NCBI GenBank assembly: GCA_016840825.1
Contig: JAEORN010000060.1
Coordinates: 1 to 41,559 of the forward strand
Length of the DNA: 41,559 nt
Source of the DNA: Candidatus Thorarchaeota archaeon
GTDB taxonomy: Archaea > Asgardarchaeota > Thorarchaeia > Thorarchaeales > Thorarchaeaceae
Direction of reading: 5' to 3'
This document shows, one piece after another, positions 25,671-33,474 of this stretch. The first letter of the stretch is position 1. Each line of letters begins with the position of its first letter. A model generated the notes under the pieces. It was not told the origin of the DNA. It searched no databases and saw only the letters and a program-made list of their open reading frames with translations. A program made the translations under genes and the position numbers.

Positions 25671-26198
25671 ATGAATGAAGAATGGTTTCGTCAGATGCTA
25701 ATCGATGCGCACAACAATCAACGGAAACATCTGGATAGAATTATTCATGGGCTATCTGAGGAACACCTTGCGAAGATCGTTTCTCCTAATGAGCGTCTTT
25801 CAAGTATAAAGATCCTATTATGGCACATAGGTAGCGCTGAAACATATTGGTTTCATAGGAGTAAGCATTCGATTGGTGCGAGATATGATGATGACAATCT
25901 AGTAATAATACTAAAGAAATTGAAAGAGAACACTGAGAGAATTGCAGAGGTCATTAATACTTGTAGCATTGAGCAGCTCCGAATTGTTCCTCCCTCTCCT
26001 GAGGGTGGTCCCTCTGTTGCATGGGCATTGCTAAGGACTTTTATGCATGGCATTTATCACACTGGCCAAATCGCAAAGATTCGGAGAATGATTGGAGCGC
26101 CTGAGCTGCCAGATGAGGAAGTGGATAGTTGGAATTTAGCTGTAGACTCAGTTGCTGATCTAATACATGGTTTGCTGCATGATGCAATACAATTCTAG
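25671..26198 (+). CDS. DinB-like four-helix metal-binding protein
   Basis: 175 residues, helical, with the three histidines of the DinB/YfiT metal site: H52 in LLWHIGSAETYW, then H126 and H130 in HGIYHTGQI. Relatives include bacillithiol- or mycothiol-dependent transferases and many uncharacterised enzymes; the reaction here is unknown. ATG start after GAAGTGA. It lies between two minus-strand ATPase genes, and its TAG shares the CTAG tetranucleotide with the stop of the gene at 26195. Confidence 0.82.
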   Translation: MNEEWFRQMLIDAHNNQRKHLDRIIHGLSEEHLAKIVSPNERLSSIKILLWHIGSAETYWFHRSKHSIGARYDDDNLVIILKKLKENTERIAEVINTCSIEQLRIVPPSPEGGPSVAWALLRTFMHGIYHTGQIAKIRRMIGAPELPDEEVDSWNLAVDSVADLIHGLLHDAIQF

Positions 26199-27325
26199 AG
26201 TTCGAAACCAGGGAGATCACCATATCTGTGACATGCAACCCAGTGTTCATTTTCGACCTCACGATACTCTGGCTCTTGTTCTTTACAAATTTCAATGCAA
26301 TACTCGCATCTCTTATGAAATACGCAACCTTTGGGTGGGTTTGTCAAATCTGGCGGAGCTCCAGGAATTCCCCTCAGAATCAGTCCCTTCTCCCGAATTC
26401 TCCTCATCATCTCCATTGAAGGGTTACTGATGAGAAAGGCTCTAGTGAATGGATGACTAGGTTTCTTGAGGATTGTAACAACATCTGCAAACTCAACCAT
26501 TTTCCCTCCAGTAAGAACTCCAATTCGATCAACAGATTCCGCAAGAAGCCCATGATCATTACTAATGATTAGCATTGTAAGATGTAGCTTCTCTCGTACG
26601 AGCTGAATTGCATCCATAATCCTTCGTTGTACTCCAACGTCAAGGGCAGTTGTGGGTTCATCTAATATCATGAATAATGGATTCATTATCAATGCCATTG
26701 CGATGAGAATCCTTTGATCCTCTCCCATGCTGAATTCCTTTGGTTTCAGCACTCTTCTAATATCGACATCGCCAAGCTCAACAAGATCAAGTGTTTGGAG
26801 AACCCTCCTTAGAACTTCCTTCTCATATAGAATGTCATCGTCATCATGAACCCAAAGTGCTTCCGCAGTTTGCAGCTCTATGTTTGTATACGGATTCAGC
26901 GATTGAGTCGTACTTTGAGGAACATATGTTATTTCAGCTCCTCTGATCTTTCTGAATTCCTTATCAGATAATGTAAGGAGGTCTTTTCCTTTGTACCATA
27001 CTTCTCCCTCCACTCCTGGAAGAAGCTTGCCTACATCCTTCGAGGTATGTCCTTTCTTCCTTGCATTCTTTCGTTCTTCCCAGAGTTTCCGATTTTCCTC
27101 ATCACCTGAACCTGTTCCATACTTTGCTACATCCTCAAATATACCAAGTATAGACATTGCTATGGATGACTTGCCCGAACCTGATTCTCCGAACAAACCG
27201 ACAGCTTCTCCTTCTTTGATATTAAAGCTTACATCTCTGACGGCCTGTACTAATCCCCTTGTGGAGGTATAGTATGCATGGAGGTTCTTCACTTCTAGTA
27301 TGTAGTCGGTTTGCTCATCTGACAT
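26195..27325 (-). CDS. Opp/Dpp-type ABC ATPase without adjacent permease (copy 2, altered motifs)
   Basis: 376 residues, sister of the copy at 24143. Walker A GESGSGKS (47-54) and Walker B LFMILDEP are normal, but the signature is FSMGEDQR (198-205) in place of SGGxxQR, and the switch histidine is Asn256 (IISND for ISHD). ATP binding is likely; hydrolysis at this half-site may be weak, as in asymmetric ABC pairs. A roughly 40-residue charged insert (70-105) follows Walker A. C-terminal cysteines C334, C340, C343, C347 and C365 match copy 1. No SD is visible; the TATA-like AGTATTTTTA about 25 bp upstream suggests a leaderless mRNA. Confidence 0.87.
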   Translation of the reverse strand: MSDEQTDYILEVKNLHAYYTSTRGLVQAVRDVSFNIKEGEAVGLFGESGSGKSSIAMSILGIFEDVAKYGTGSGDEENRKLWEERKNARKKGHTSKDVGKLLPGVEGEVWYKGKDLLTLSDKEFRKIRGAEITYVPQSTTQSLNPYTNIELQTAEALWVHDDDDILYEKEVLRRVLQTLDLVELGDVDIRRVLKPKEFSMGEDQRILIAMALIMNPLFMILDEPTTALDVGVQRRIMDAIQLVREKLHLTMLIISNDHGLLAESVDRIGVLTGGKMVEFADVVTILKKPSHPFTRAFLISNPSMEMMRRIREKGLILRGIPGAPPDLTNPPKGCVFHKRCEYCIEICKEQEPEYREVENEHWVACHRYGDLPGFEL

Positions 27326-27421
27326 AGGAATACTGCTGTGTATAACCGTAAAAATACTCTACTGATAACGCATAATCGAACCAGCATGGTTAAATCAGCA
27401 CTCTAATCCCGCAGGTATTTA

Positions 27422-28648
27422 ATGAGTAATGATTGGAACAGCAATGGAAATAGGAACATCATTGCAATATATCTTGCATTTGCATTACAAAGTCTTGGAC
27501 AGGCAATTTCATGGCAATTCGGTACATTCTTTCTTCAAGGGGAATTGGGAGTAGAAAGCTATGTTCTTCTCACAGTGATTTGGTCTGTGCCTGCATTCAT
27601 TACCATGGCTGCTGTTAGCTCTTGGGGATCACTCTCAGATAGGCGTGGCAAAAGGAAACCTTTCATGATAATTGGTTTTCTTGGCTACTCTCTTACATTC
27701 CTATTTTTCTCGTTTGTACAGGATAGCACTCAATGGTTTGTTATCTCTGCTATTGGTGCAGTCTTTTCTTCCGCTGCTATTCCATCTGGACAAGCGCTTG
27801 CAACTACAGCCACTATGAAGAAAGGCGAGCGCTTGGGTTTGCTTCTTGTTGCGCAATCTGCAGGATGGTTTTTCGGAGCTCTAGGTAGTGGTTTCCTATA
27901 TGATATCATTGGAATGTTCGAACTATATAGGATTGCAGCGATTGCTTGCTTTTCTGCTACTTTCATCGCTATAGTATTCGTTAAAGACATAGAGTTCGAT
28001 CCTAATCGGCTTAAAGAGCGGACTTCAGCATCTATACTGTTAAAACGCCCTGGCATGGGAAAATTAACACTGGCGTCTGGCCTGAGTGCTCTGGGAATAA
28101 ATTCCATATCATCTTTGATGGCTATAATGATAGTAAACGAGTTGGGTGGACCTGCATTCTATGTCGGACTATCAAATTCAGGAGCTACATTTCTAGCCGT
28201 GCTAATCACGGGTTTTATAGGCAGAGTCATTGATCGAAGAGGTCCAGGTCGAATACTCGTTCTAGCATATCTATCATATGCTCTCTTTGCAATTGGTTTT
28301 GCCCTAGCACAAGATCCTTTGACTGCGACTTTACTATTTGCACTTCCCATTTATCCCCTAGCGAACACAGCTGCATTCTCCTTTGCCGCCTTACTCTCCG
28401 ATGATGAAGAACGAGGTAGTGCAATGGGACTAGTAAATGGCGCACAAAATGCCGGTACTGCTATTGGTCCTATCATTGGAGGACTTTTTGCAGAATACAT
28501 CTTCTTTGCAGTCCAGCCAATATCTTGGATAAATATGATTTTCAATATCATGGCATGCATTCTAGCGCTATCCTTGTTGCCCTTAGCTCGTAAGCTAAAT
28601 GCCACTAACAAACTAGATGATTTGATTGGATCTTCTGAAGATAATTAG
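27422..28648 (+). CDS. Major facilitator superfamily transporter
   Basis: 408 residues with twelve membrane helices. The cytosolic loop between helices 2 and 3 has the MFS signature (GSLSDRRGKRKP, near residues 67-78), and a related GRVIDRRGPGR motif occurs in the second half. Substrate unknown; drug- or sugar-efflux-like members share this build. ATG start after CAGGT. It converges with the zinc-ribbon membrane gene, overlapping it by 4 bp. Confidence 0.88.
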   Translation: MSNDWNSNGNRNIIAIYLAFALQSLGQAISWQFGTFFLQGELGVESYVLLTVIWSVPAFITMAAVSSWGSLSDRRGKRKPFMIIGFLGYSLTFLFFSFVQDSTQWFVISAIGAVFSSAAIPSGQALATTATMKKGERLGLLLVAQSAGWFFGALGSGFLYDIIGMFELYRIAAIACFSATFIAIVFVKDIEFDPNRLKERTSASILLKRPGMGKLTLASGLSALGINSISSLMAIMIVNELGGPAFYVGLSNSGATFLAVLITGFIGRVIDRRGPGRILVLAYLSYALFAIGFALAQDPLTATLLFALPIYPLANTAAFSFAALLSDDEERGSAMGLVNGAQNAGTAIGPIIGGLFAEYIFFAVQPISWINMIFNIMACILALSLLPLARKLNATNKLDDLIGSSEDN

Positions 28649-29010
28649 ATCACAACATTCCTTAGAACTACATCGCAGTATGGACAAAGTGCGATGTTAT
28701 CATTCACCCATTTCACTTTGCAGAGCATGACTTCAGAACCACAATTCTGGCATCGTGATGGAAAGATATACGCAGAGTGCATCTCTTCCCATAGTTGTTG
28801 TTCATCCTGTTCAAATCGATATGAACGAACCATTGCCTCGTTTAGAATCGTTCGTCTTTCGTTTGCCTGACTATTCACCATTACTATGAGGAATATTCCA
28901 AAAAGGAATAGAAGTGAAAGCCCCAATGTAAATGGCGCAAGAACCAAACAAAAGCAGGTTATGACACCTAATGTATTATTATTTACCCTCTTGTTATCTT
29001 CATTAGACAA
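28645..29010 (-). CDS. Small membrane protein with C-terminal zinc ribbon
   Basis: 121 residues: hydrophobic hairpin at about 13-46, a charged helix, then cysteines 87/90 (CQNC) and 109/112 (CPYC), the four ligands of a zinc ribbon facing the cytosol. The start is TTG at 29010 with GGTG at a suitable distance; no in-frame ATG is available at the front. Function unknown. Its last 4 bp overlap the end of the convergent MFS gene. Confidence 0.68.
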   Translation of the reverse strand: MSNEDNKRVNNNTLGVITCFCLVLAPFTLGLSLLFLFGIFLIVMVNSQANERRTILNEAMVRSYRFEQDEQQLWEEMHSAYIFPSRCQNCGSEVMLCKVKWVNDNIALCPYCDVVLRNVVI

Positions 29011-29099
29011 CTCCCTACACCAAGATATTATAGTATTTTACACTTATGAACACTTTGAATTCGTTAAATTCGTACTATTCCACCATCTAGTCGTTCCTT

Positions 29100-29121
29100 A
29101 AATAGTCTGAAGAAACTATTT
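29100..29121 (-). terminator. Inverted repeat after the amidohydrolase gene
   Basis: AAATAGT / ACTATTT, 7-bp perfect arms with an 8-base spacer, beginning 1 base after the amidohydrolase stop codon. The stem is AT-rich and weak. Confidence 0.4.
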
Positions 29122-29122
29122 C

Positions 29123-30313
29123 CTATTCCTCCAAATCAACTTCCTTTCCATTGATGAATACTTTCTCCACTTTGCTGTAAAATTCAAAGAGATGTCCTGA
29201 CCAAATTACAATATCCGCATTCTTCCCAGTTTCAAGTGATCCAACCCGCTTATCGATCCCAAGTATCTCTGCTGGATTTATCGTTATACATCTCAGTGCA
29301 TCATCCCGGCTCATCCCCTCTTTAATCACACTCATTGGAAGGAGTGGAAAGTAATTCATTGGAGTTAGAGAATCTGTCTGTAAAGCAATTTTCACTCCTG
29401 CATTATTTAGGATAACTGCAGTCTTGAAACCTCTCTCCCTCGTTTCGGGCTTACTCACCCAGTAGATAGTAGGACCAACAACTGCTGGTACTTTTGATTG
29501 AGCAATGAATTCAGCAATCTTATGACCTTCTGTGCAATGAATCAATATCAAACGCAGATTGAATTCTTGTGCTATTCGAATTGCAGTGGCTATATCATCT
29601 GCTCTATGCGCATGTGCGTGAAGTGGGATTTCACGTTTCAGAACTTTTGCAATAGTTTCCATCCCTAGATCGCGCTTCGGTGCGTTGGGCTCTGCTTCTC
29701 CCTTTTCTTTGGCCTGTCTTGTTTTGATCCCAAACGCTTTCCATTCCTCTAAGTAATTATGCCCATCAGTTAATGTCTTTCTTAGCAAAGAAGCAACTCC
29801 CATTCTTGTTGAAGGTGTTCTTTTTTCGTTTCCATGTACTCGTTTTGGATTTTCGCCAAATGCAATCTTTAATCCTGAAGGTGATAACACAATCATATCA
29901 TCGACTACACCAGAGCCAATTGGTTTAACGATAAAAGATTCTCCTCCGATCACATTACCCGAACCTGGTCCTGTGTTGATGCAGGTGACACCTCCTTGTA
30001 CAACTTCTCTCAGTGATGGTTCGTATGGATTAAATGAATCAACACCCCTTAATTCAGGCGTGACGGGAGTTGTCATCTCGTTCCCATCTGAACCTGCCCA
30101 ACCTATTGATCCATCGAAGAGACCTTGATGTGTATGCGCATCTATGAAACCTGGCAGAACATATTTTCCTTGAGCATCAATTACTTCCGCCTTCTCTGGT
30201 ATTTCTAGATTCACACCAACTGCGTGGATTTTATCTTCATCAAATAAAATGGTCCCATTTTCGACTGTGCCTTGAACAGGACAGAGAATCGTGGCATTCT
30301 TGATTGCTTTCAT
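29123..30313 (-). CDS. Amidohydrolase (imidazolonepropionase/dihydroorotase-like superfamily)
   Basis: 396 residues. GFIDAHTHQG gives the HxH metal pair (H60, H62); further ligands are the His cluster in LHAHAHRADD (232-236), H259 in ILIHC and D314 in LQTDSLTP. The end has the family closing ETGKNADIVIW and KVFINGKEV. The active site looks complete. Substrate unknown; relatives cleave cyclic amides, N-acyl groups or dipeptides such as prolidase substrates. The ATG at 30313 follows GGAGAT; a TTG one codon earlier is not needed. Single gene. Confidence 0.87.
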   Translation of the reverse strand: MKAIKNATILCPVQGTVENGTILFDEDKIHAVGVNLEIPEKAEVIDAQGKYVLPGFIDAHTHQGLFDGSIGWAGSDGNEMTTPVTPELRGVDSFNPYEPSLREVVQGGVTCINTGPGSGNVIGGESFIVKPIGSGVVDDMIVLSPSGLKIAFGENPKRVHGNEKRTPSTRMGVASLLRKTLTDGHNYLEEWKAFGIKTRQAKEKGEAEPNAPKRDLGMETIAKVLKREIPLHAHAHRADDIATAIRIAQEFNLRLILIHCTEGHKIAEFIAQSKVPAVVGPTIYWVSKPETRERGFKTAVILNNAGVKIALQTDSLTPMNYFPLLPMSVIKEGMSRDDALRCITINPAEILGIDKRVGSLETGKNADIVIWSGHLFEFYSKVEKVFINGKEVDLEE

Positions 30314-30532
30314 CAAATATCTCCTCTCTATCTCAAACAGCTAGTTAGATGAAAAAAACCTTCTGTATTCCAATTTTCAATCCGATCGTACTTAGTGTAT
30401 TGAAACTCTTAAGAAGAAATTATGCAACTGAGAATGCGAGTTTACCCGGATCAGTAGTTGAACGATCATGGCGATCAACTGCTGGTTACCAAAGGTTCAT
30501 TTTGGATAATATTGAGTATAGTATGATTACAA

Positions 30533-30973
30533 TTGATAACCACACAGCAAGCCTCAGTAGATGACATTGATAGGATAAAAGAACTCCTTGACGAACACGA
30601 TCTTGTTACTGAAGGTGTTGAGGATTTTATTGACGATTTCTTGATTCTCGCCGAGAATCAGTCTCTCATCGGATGTATTGGGCTTGAAGTGTATGAATCA
30701 GTAGCACTATTACGATCTATTGCAGTGCAATCATCTCACCAGAAAAAAGGGTACGGACTCATACTACTCAAAGCAATCGAGAAATATGCATCTGAGTTGG
30801 GCGTATCACATATGTATCTACTGACTGATACTGCTGAGAGCTTCTTCAAGAAGTATGGCTATTCGATTTGTGATCGTAATAATGCTCCTTCATCAATAGC
30901 TGCAACTCGAGAGTTCTCGGAGTTCTGTCCATCTAGCTCTGCTTTTATGATGAAGGAACTTCATGAGAAGTAG
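30533..30973 (+). CDS. arsN2: GNAT acetyltransferase, ArsN2-like
   Basis: 146 residues. It follows the ArsN2 pattern closely: GCIGLEVYESVALLRSIAV, the acetyl-CoA loop QKKGYGLILL, YLLTDTAESFFKKYGY, and the closing TREFSEFCPSSSAFMMK. ArsN-type enzymes are found in arsenic-resistance operons, and ArsN1 acetylates trivalent arsenic herbicides; the ArsN2 role is less settled. The start is TTG at 30533 with no SD; a TATA-like GGATAATAT 25 bp upstream could give a leaderless mRNA. An ATG ten bases upstream is in another frame that stops early. It is convergent with a GAPDH gene, with a shared hairpin between them. Confidence 0.72.
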   Translation: MITTQQASVDDIDRIKELLDEHDLVTEGVEDFIDDFLILAENQSLIGCIGLEVYESVALLRSIAVQSSHQKKGYGLILLKAIEKYASELGVSHMYLLTDTAESFFKKYGYSICDRNNAPSSIAATREFSEFCPSSSAFMMKELHEK

Positions 30974-30981
30974 ATTGAATG

Positions 30982-31004
30982 AGTGGAAGCTTACCGCTTC
31001 CACT
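30982..31004. terminator. Bidirectional hairpin between the acetyltransferase and GAPDH genes
   Basis: AGTGGAAGC / GCTTCCACT, 9-bp perfect stem with a 5-base loop, 8 bp after one stop and 13 bp from the other. Confidence 0.75.
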
Positions 31005-31017
31005 TCACAGATACAAT

Positions 31018-32019
31018 CTAGAGTTTCTTAGCAATGATTGCTGTCAAATCAGCTAGTCTGGTTGAATAACCCATCTCGTTATCGTACCAACCAAAAATCT
31101 TTGCCATTTTTCCTTGGGTATCTGTCAGCAATGAATCAAAGATGCACGAGTGCGTATCTCCGATATAGTCTGAAGATACTAGGGGTTCTTCGGTATATTT
31201 GAGATAGCCCTTCAGCTCACCATCTGCTGCTTTCTTGAAGGCGGTGTTGATATCTTCCTTTGACCCGGCCTTTTCCATATTCACTGCAAGGTCGACAATC
31301 GAAACATCCATGGTTGGAACACGAATAGCAATTCCATTTAGCTTTCCATCTGCTTTTGGATAGACAAGACCAATAGCTTTAGCTGCTCCTGTTGTCGTCG
31401 GAATGATATTCCAAGTAGCAGCTCTTGCTCTGCGGATATCCTTATGCTGCATGTCTAGAATCCTCTGGTCATTAGTGACGGAATGAATCGTCGTCATTAG
31501 ACCAGATTCAATTCCAAAGTTTTCATCCATGACCTTTACCATGGGAGCTAGACAATTTGTTGTGCACGAAGCATTTGATATGATGTGGTCATTTTCTGGA
31601 TCGTAATCGTCATCGTTGACACCAAGGACAATCGTGCGCATTGCATCTTTTCCTGGAGCACTTAGAAGGACTTTCTTTGCTCCCGCCTTTAGATGCTTTC
31701 CTGCATCATCTGTCTTTCTGAACAAACCCGTCGATTCTATAACGATGTCCACATCCAAGTCTTTCCAAGGCAAGCTGGCAGGATCGCGCTCAGATAGAAC
31801 TTTGATCTCTTTTCCGTTCACCTTGAAAGCACCACCCATAACTTCTACAGTGCCATCGAAAGGACCCATAGCAGTATCATGCTTGAGTAGATGAGCCAAA
31901 GTTTCTGCATCGCTCAGGTCATTTACTGCGACAACTTGAAAACCACTTTTCTTGAGAGCCGCACGGAGATAAAGCCGTCCGATTCTTCCAAAGCCGTTAA
32001 TACCAACTCGAACTGTCAT
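31018..32019 (-). CDS. gap: Bacterial-type (class I) glyceraldehyde-3-phosphate dehydrogenase
   Basis: 333 residues, the standard class I size. N-terminal GINGFGRIGRL binds the dinucleotide, and D34 in VNDL favours NAD over NADP. The catalytic Cys152 lies in SNASCTTNCLAP, with His179 in TTIHSVTND. The C-terminal WYDNEMGYS is typical of the family. It phosphorylates and oxidises glyceraldehyde 3-phosphate in the cytosol. Most archaea use the unrelated-looking class II enzyme, so this form suggests bacterial origin. It has its own TATA-like box, and its neighbours (ArsN2-like acetyltransferase, MFS carrier) allow a role in arsenate handling. Confidence 0.93.
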   Translation of the reverse strand: MTVRVGINGFGRIGRLYLRAALKKSGFQVVAVNDLSDAETLAHLLKHDTAMGPFDGTVEVMGGAFKVNGKEIKVLSERDPASLPWKDLDVDIVIESTGLFRKTDDAGKHLKAGAKKVLLSAPGKDAMRTIVLGVNDDDYDPENDHIISNASCTTNCLAPMVKVMDENFGIESGLMTTIHSVTNDQRILDMQHKDIRRARAATWNIIPTTTGAAKAIGLVYPKADGKLNGIAIRVPTMDVSIVDLAVNMEKAGSKEDINTAFKKAADGELKGYLKYTEEPLVSSDYIGDTHSCIFDSLLTDTQGKMAKIFGWYDNEMGYSTRLADLTAIIAKKL

Positions 32020-32076
32020 TTACTAATACGCCCTATTTAGTATGTAAACCCTGATTTCTTTTGCTAAGTCGCTCCG

Positions 32077-32088
32077 CTATATATTTTA
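32077..32088 (-). promoter_or_regulatory. TATA-like box of the GAPDH gene
   Basis: TAAAATATATAG on the minus strand, in the 93-bp gap between the MFS and GAPDH genes; transcription would begin near 32055, about 35 bp before the ATG. Confidence 0.5.
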
Positions 32089-32112
32089 TGCACAAAGAAG
32101 TGTTACTTGGTG

Positions 32113-33333
32113 TTAGTCTTGAAGCGCATTCTGGTACCGCTTGATTCCAAAGTAATAGGCAGGAATCAAGAGGATTTCCACAAATCCTACGAAGATAAAC
32201 GGAGCAATTGGACTGATAAAGTCCCAGAGGAATCCCCCTGCAAGAGGACCAGTAAATCTAGCAAGACCAATTATTGCCTCGTACTTTCCAAATCCTTCAG
32301 CAGCCCTTCCTTCATATGCTGTTCCTAGGACTGATGACATAACTGTATATGCCGCCATTCCTGCTACATTTTCAAGTGCGAATAGTGGAGCAACAAGAAA
32401 CATACCAAATGGTATGTCCGAAACAAGCATTGGCAAATATGCAAGGATAAATGTCGTAATTGATACTATCATCGCAGAACTAGATACTATAATGACTTGA
32501 TTGGATCGATCAGCTAGCTTTCCCAAGCTACCACCAACCATTGCTGTAATGATTCCTCCTGGCAGATAGAGAAGCGCTACTATTTCGACTTCTGTAGTGA
32601 ACGACTCAAAGATGTATAGTTCCACGAAGGGACTTAGGAGTGCTAATACGAATGAATCGATAGCTGCCGCAAAAACCAGTGCTGCTATGCCCATACCTAG
32701 TATTTTCGGAGCTGCATTTAACACTCCTGCTATCTTCGGCAGTTGAGGTCTCTTATCTATCACTACAATCAGACCTCCTATGATATTCATCATAGCATAG
32801 AAAATGAAAACAGCATACAGATTGGTCATAAAGAATAATGTGAACCCTATTATCGTACCGATGATCTGCCCACGTGCATTTATTGCACTGCGCTTGCCAA
32901 ATGCTTCTGCCCTGTTATCCCTCACTACCCTTTCAGAGATTTCTGCATCACTTCCCACCAAATAGAAACCAGCACCCATTCCCCACACAAGACTATTCAA
33001 AATCAAGAAGTCAATGTTTCCGATAAAGAAGGATATAGACATCCCAATATACGCGAGAGCTCTAATCGAAGCTCCCCAAAAAATAGCCTCTCTCCGTTTT
33101 CCGCCTCGTGCTATTCTTCCTGCCAAAGGTGAAAAGATTGCTGAACCCAAGGTGAGAAGTGCAAAAATCAATGCAACTTGAAAGCCAGTTGCTCCCATTA
33201 GGTTGGGGTCATATGCAGTAATTGGAATGATGAATGATACGAAAAAGAATCCCAGACTACAAAGAAATGCAGAGTTATAGACAGATCTCAACGACCTCCA
33301 ATCACTCTGGCGTGCATCTTTCTCCATCTTCAT
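32113..33333 (-). CDS. Major facilitator superfamily transporter beside GAPDH
   Basis: 406 residues, about twelve membrane helices, with an MFS loop after helix 2 (GRIARGGKRRE) and a related LGKLADRSNQ in the second half. The short segment GSDAEISERVVRDNRAEAFGKRS, after helix 4, resembles the family of permeases with a D-x-E loop. It does not look like the arsenical carrier ArsJ by eye. Substrate unknown. ATG at 33333 without a clear SD; a second ATG two codons later is possible. It lies upstream of gap on the same strand, 93 bp apart. Confidence 0.85.
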   Translation of the reverse strand: MKMEKDARQSDWRSLRSVYNSAFLCSLGFFFVSFIIPITAYDPNLMGATGFQVALIFALLTLGSAIFSPLAGRIARGGKRREAIFWGASIRALAYIGMSISFFIGNIDFLILNSLVWGMGAGFYLVGSDAEISERVVRDNRAEAFGKRSAINARGQIIGTIIGFTLFFMTNLYAVFIFYAMMNIIGGLIVVIDKRPQLPKIAGVLNAAPKILGMGIAALVFAAAIDSFVLALLSPFVELYIFESFTTEVEIVALLYLPGGIITAMVGGSLGKLADRSNQVIIVSSSAMIVSITTFILAYLPMLVSDIPFGMFLVAPLFALENVAGMAAYTVMSSVLGTAYEGRAAEGFGKYEAIIGLARFTGPLAGGFLWDFISPIAPFIFVGFVEILLIPAYYFGIKRYQNALQD

Positions 33334-33474
33334 CGGTTCTGGAAAGGTCTTGAATCTAGAAAAACATTACATTTTGTTGGTCCTGCTCACGCCTTAACAA
33401 ATATCAGTAATGAAACGACTCAAAAGGTTAGTTGAGAATGGCTTTGGATAATCAATCAGCTGTTGGTGAGGACG

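Noticed and set aside
30349..30564. 71-codon plus-strand ORF ahead of the ArsN2-like gene
   Set aside because: No SD, no protein-like pattern, and its end overlaps the start of the acetyltransferase in another frame; most likely chance.
32113..33333. Naming the MFS carrier beside GAPDH as ArsJ
   Set aside because: Its helices and loops do not resemble ArsJ sequences as I remember them; only the gene neighbourhood suggests it.
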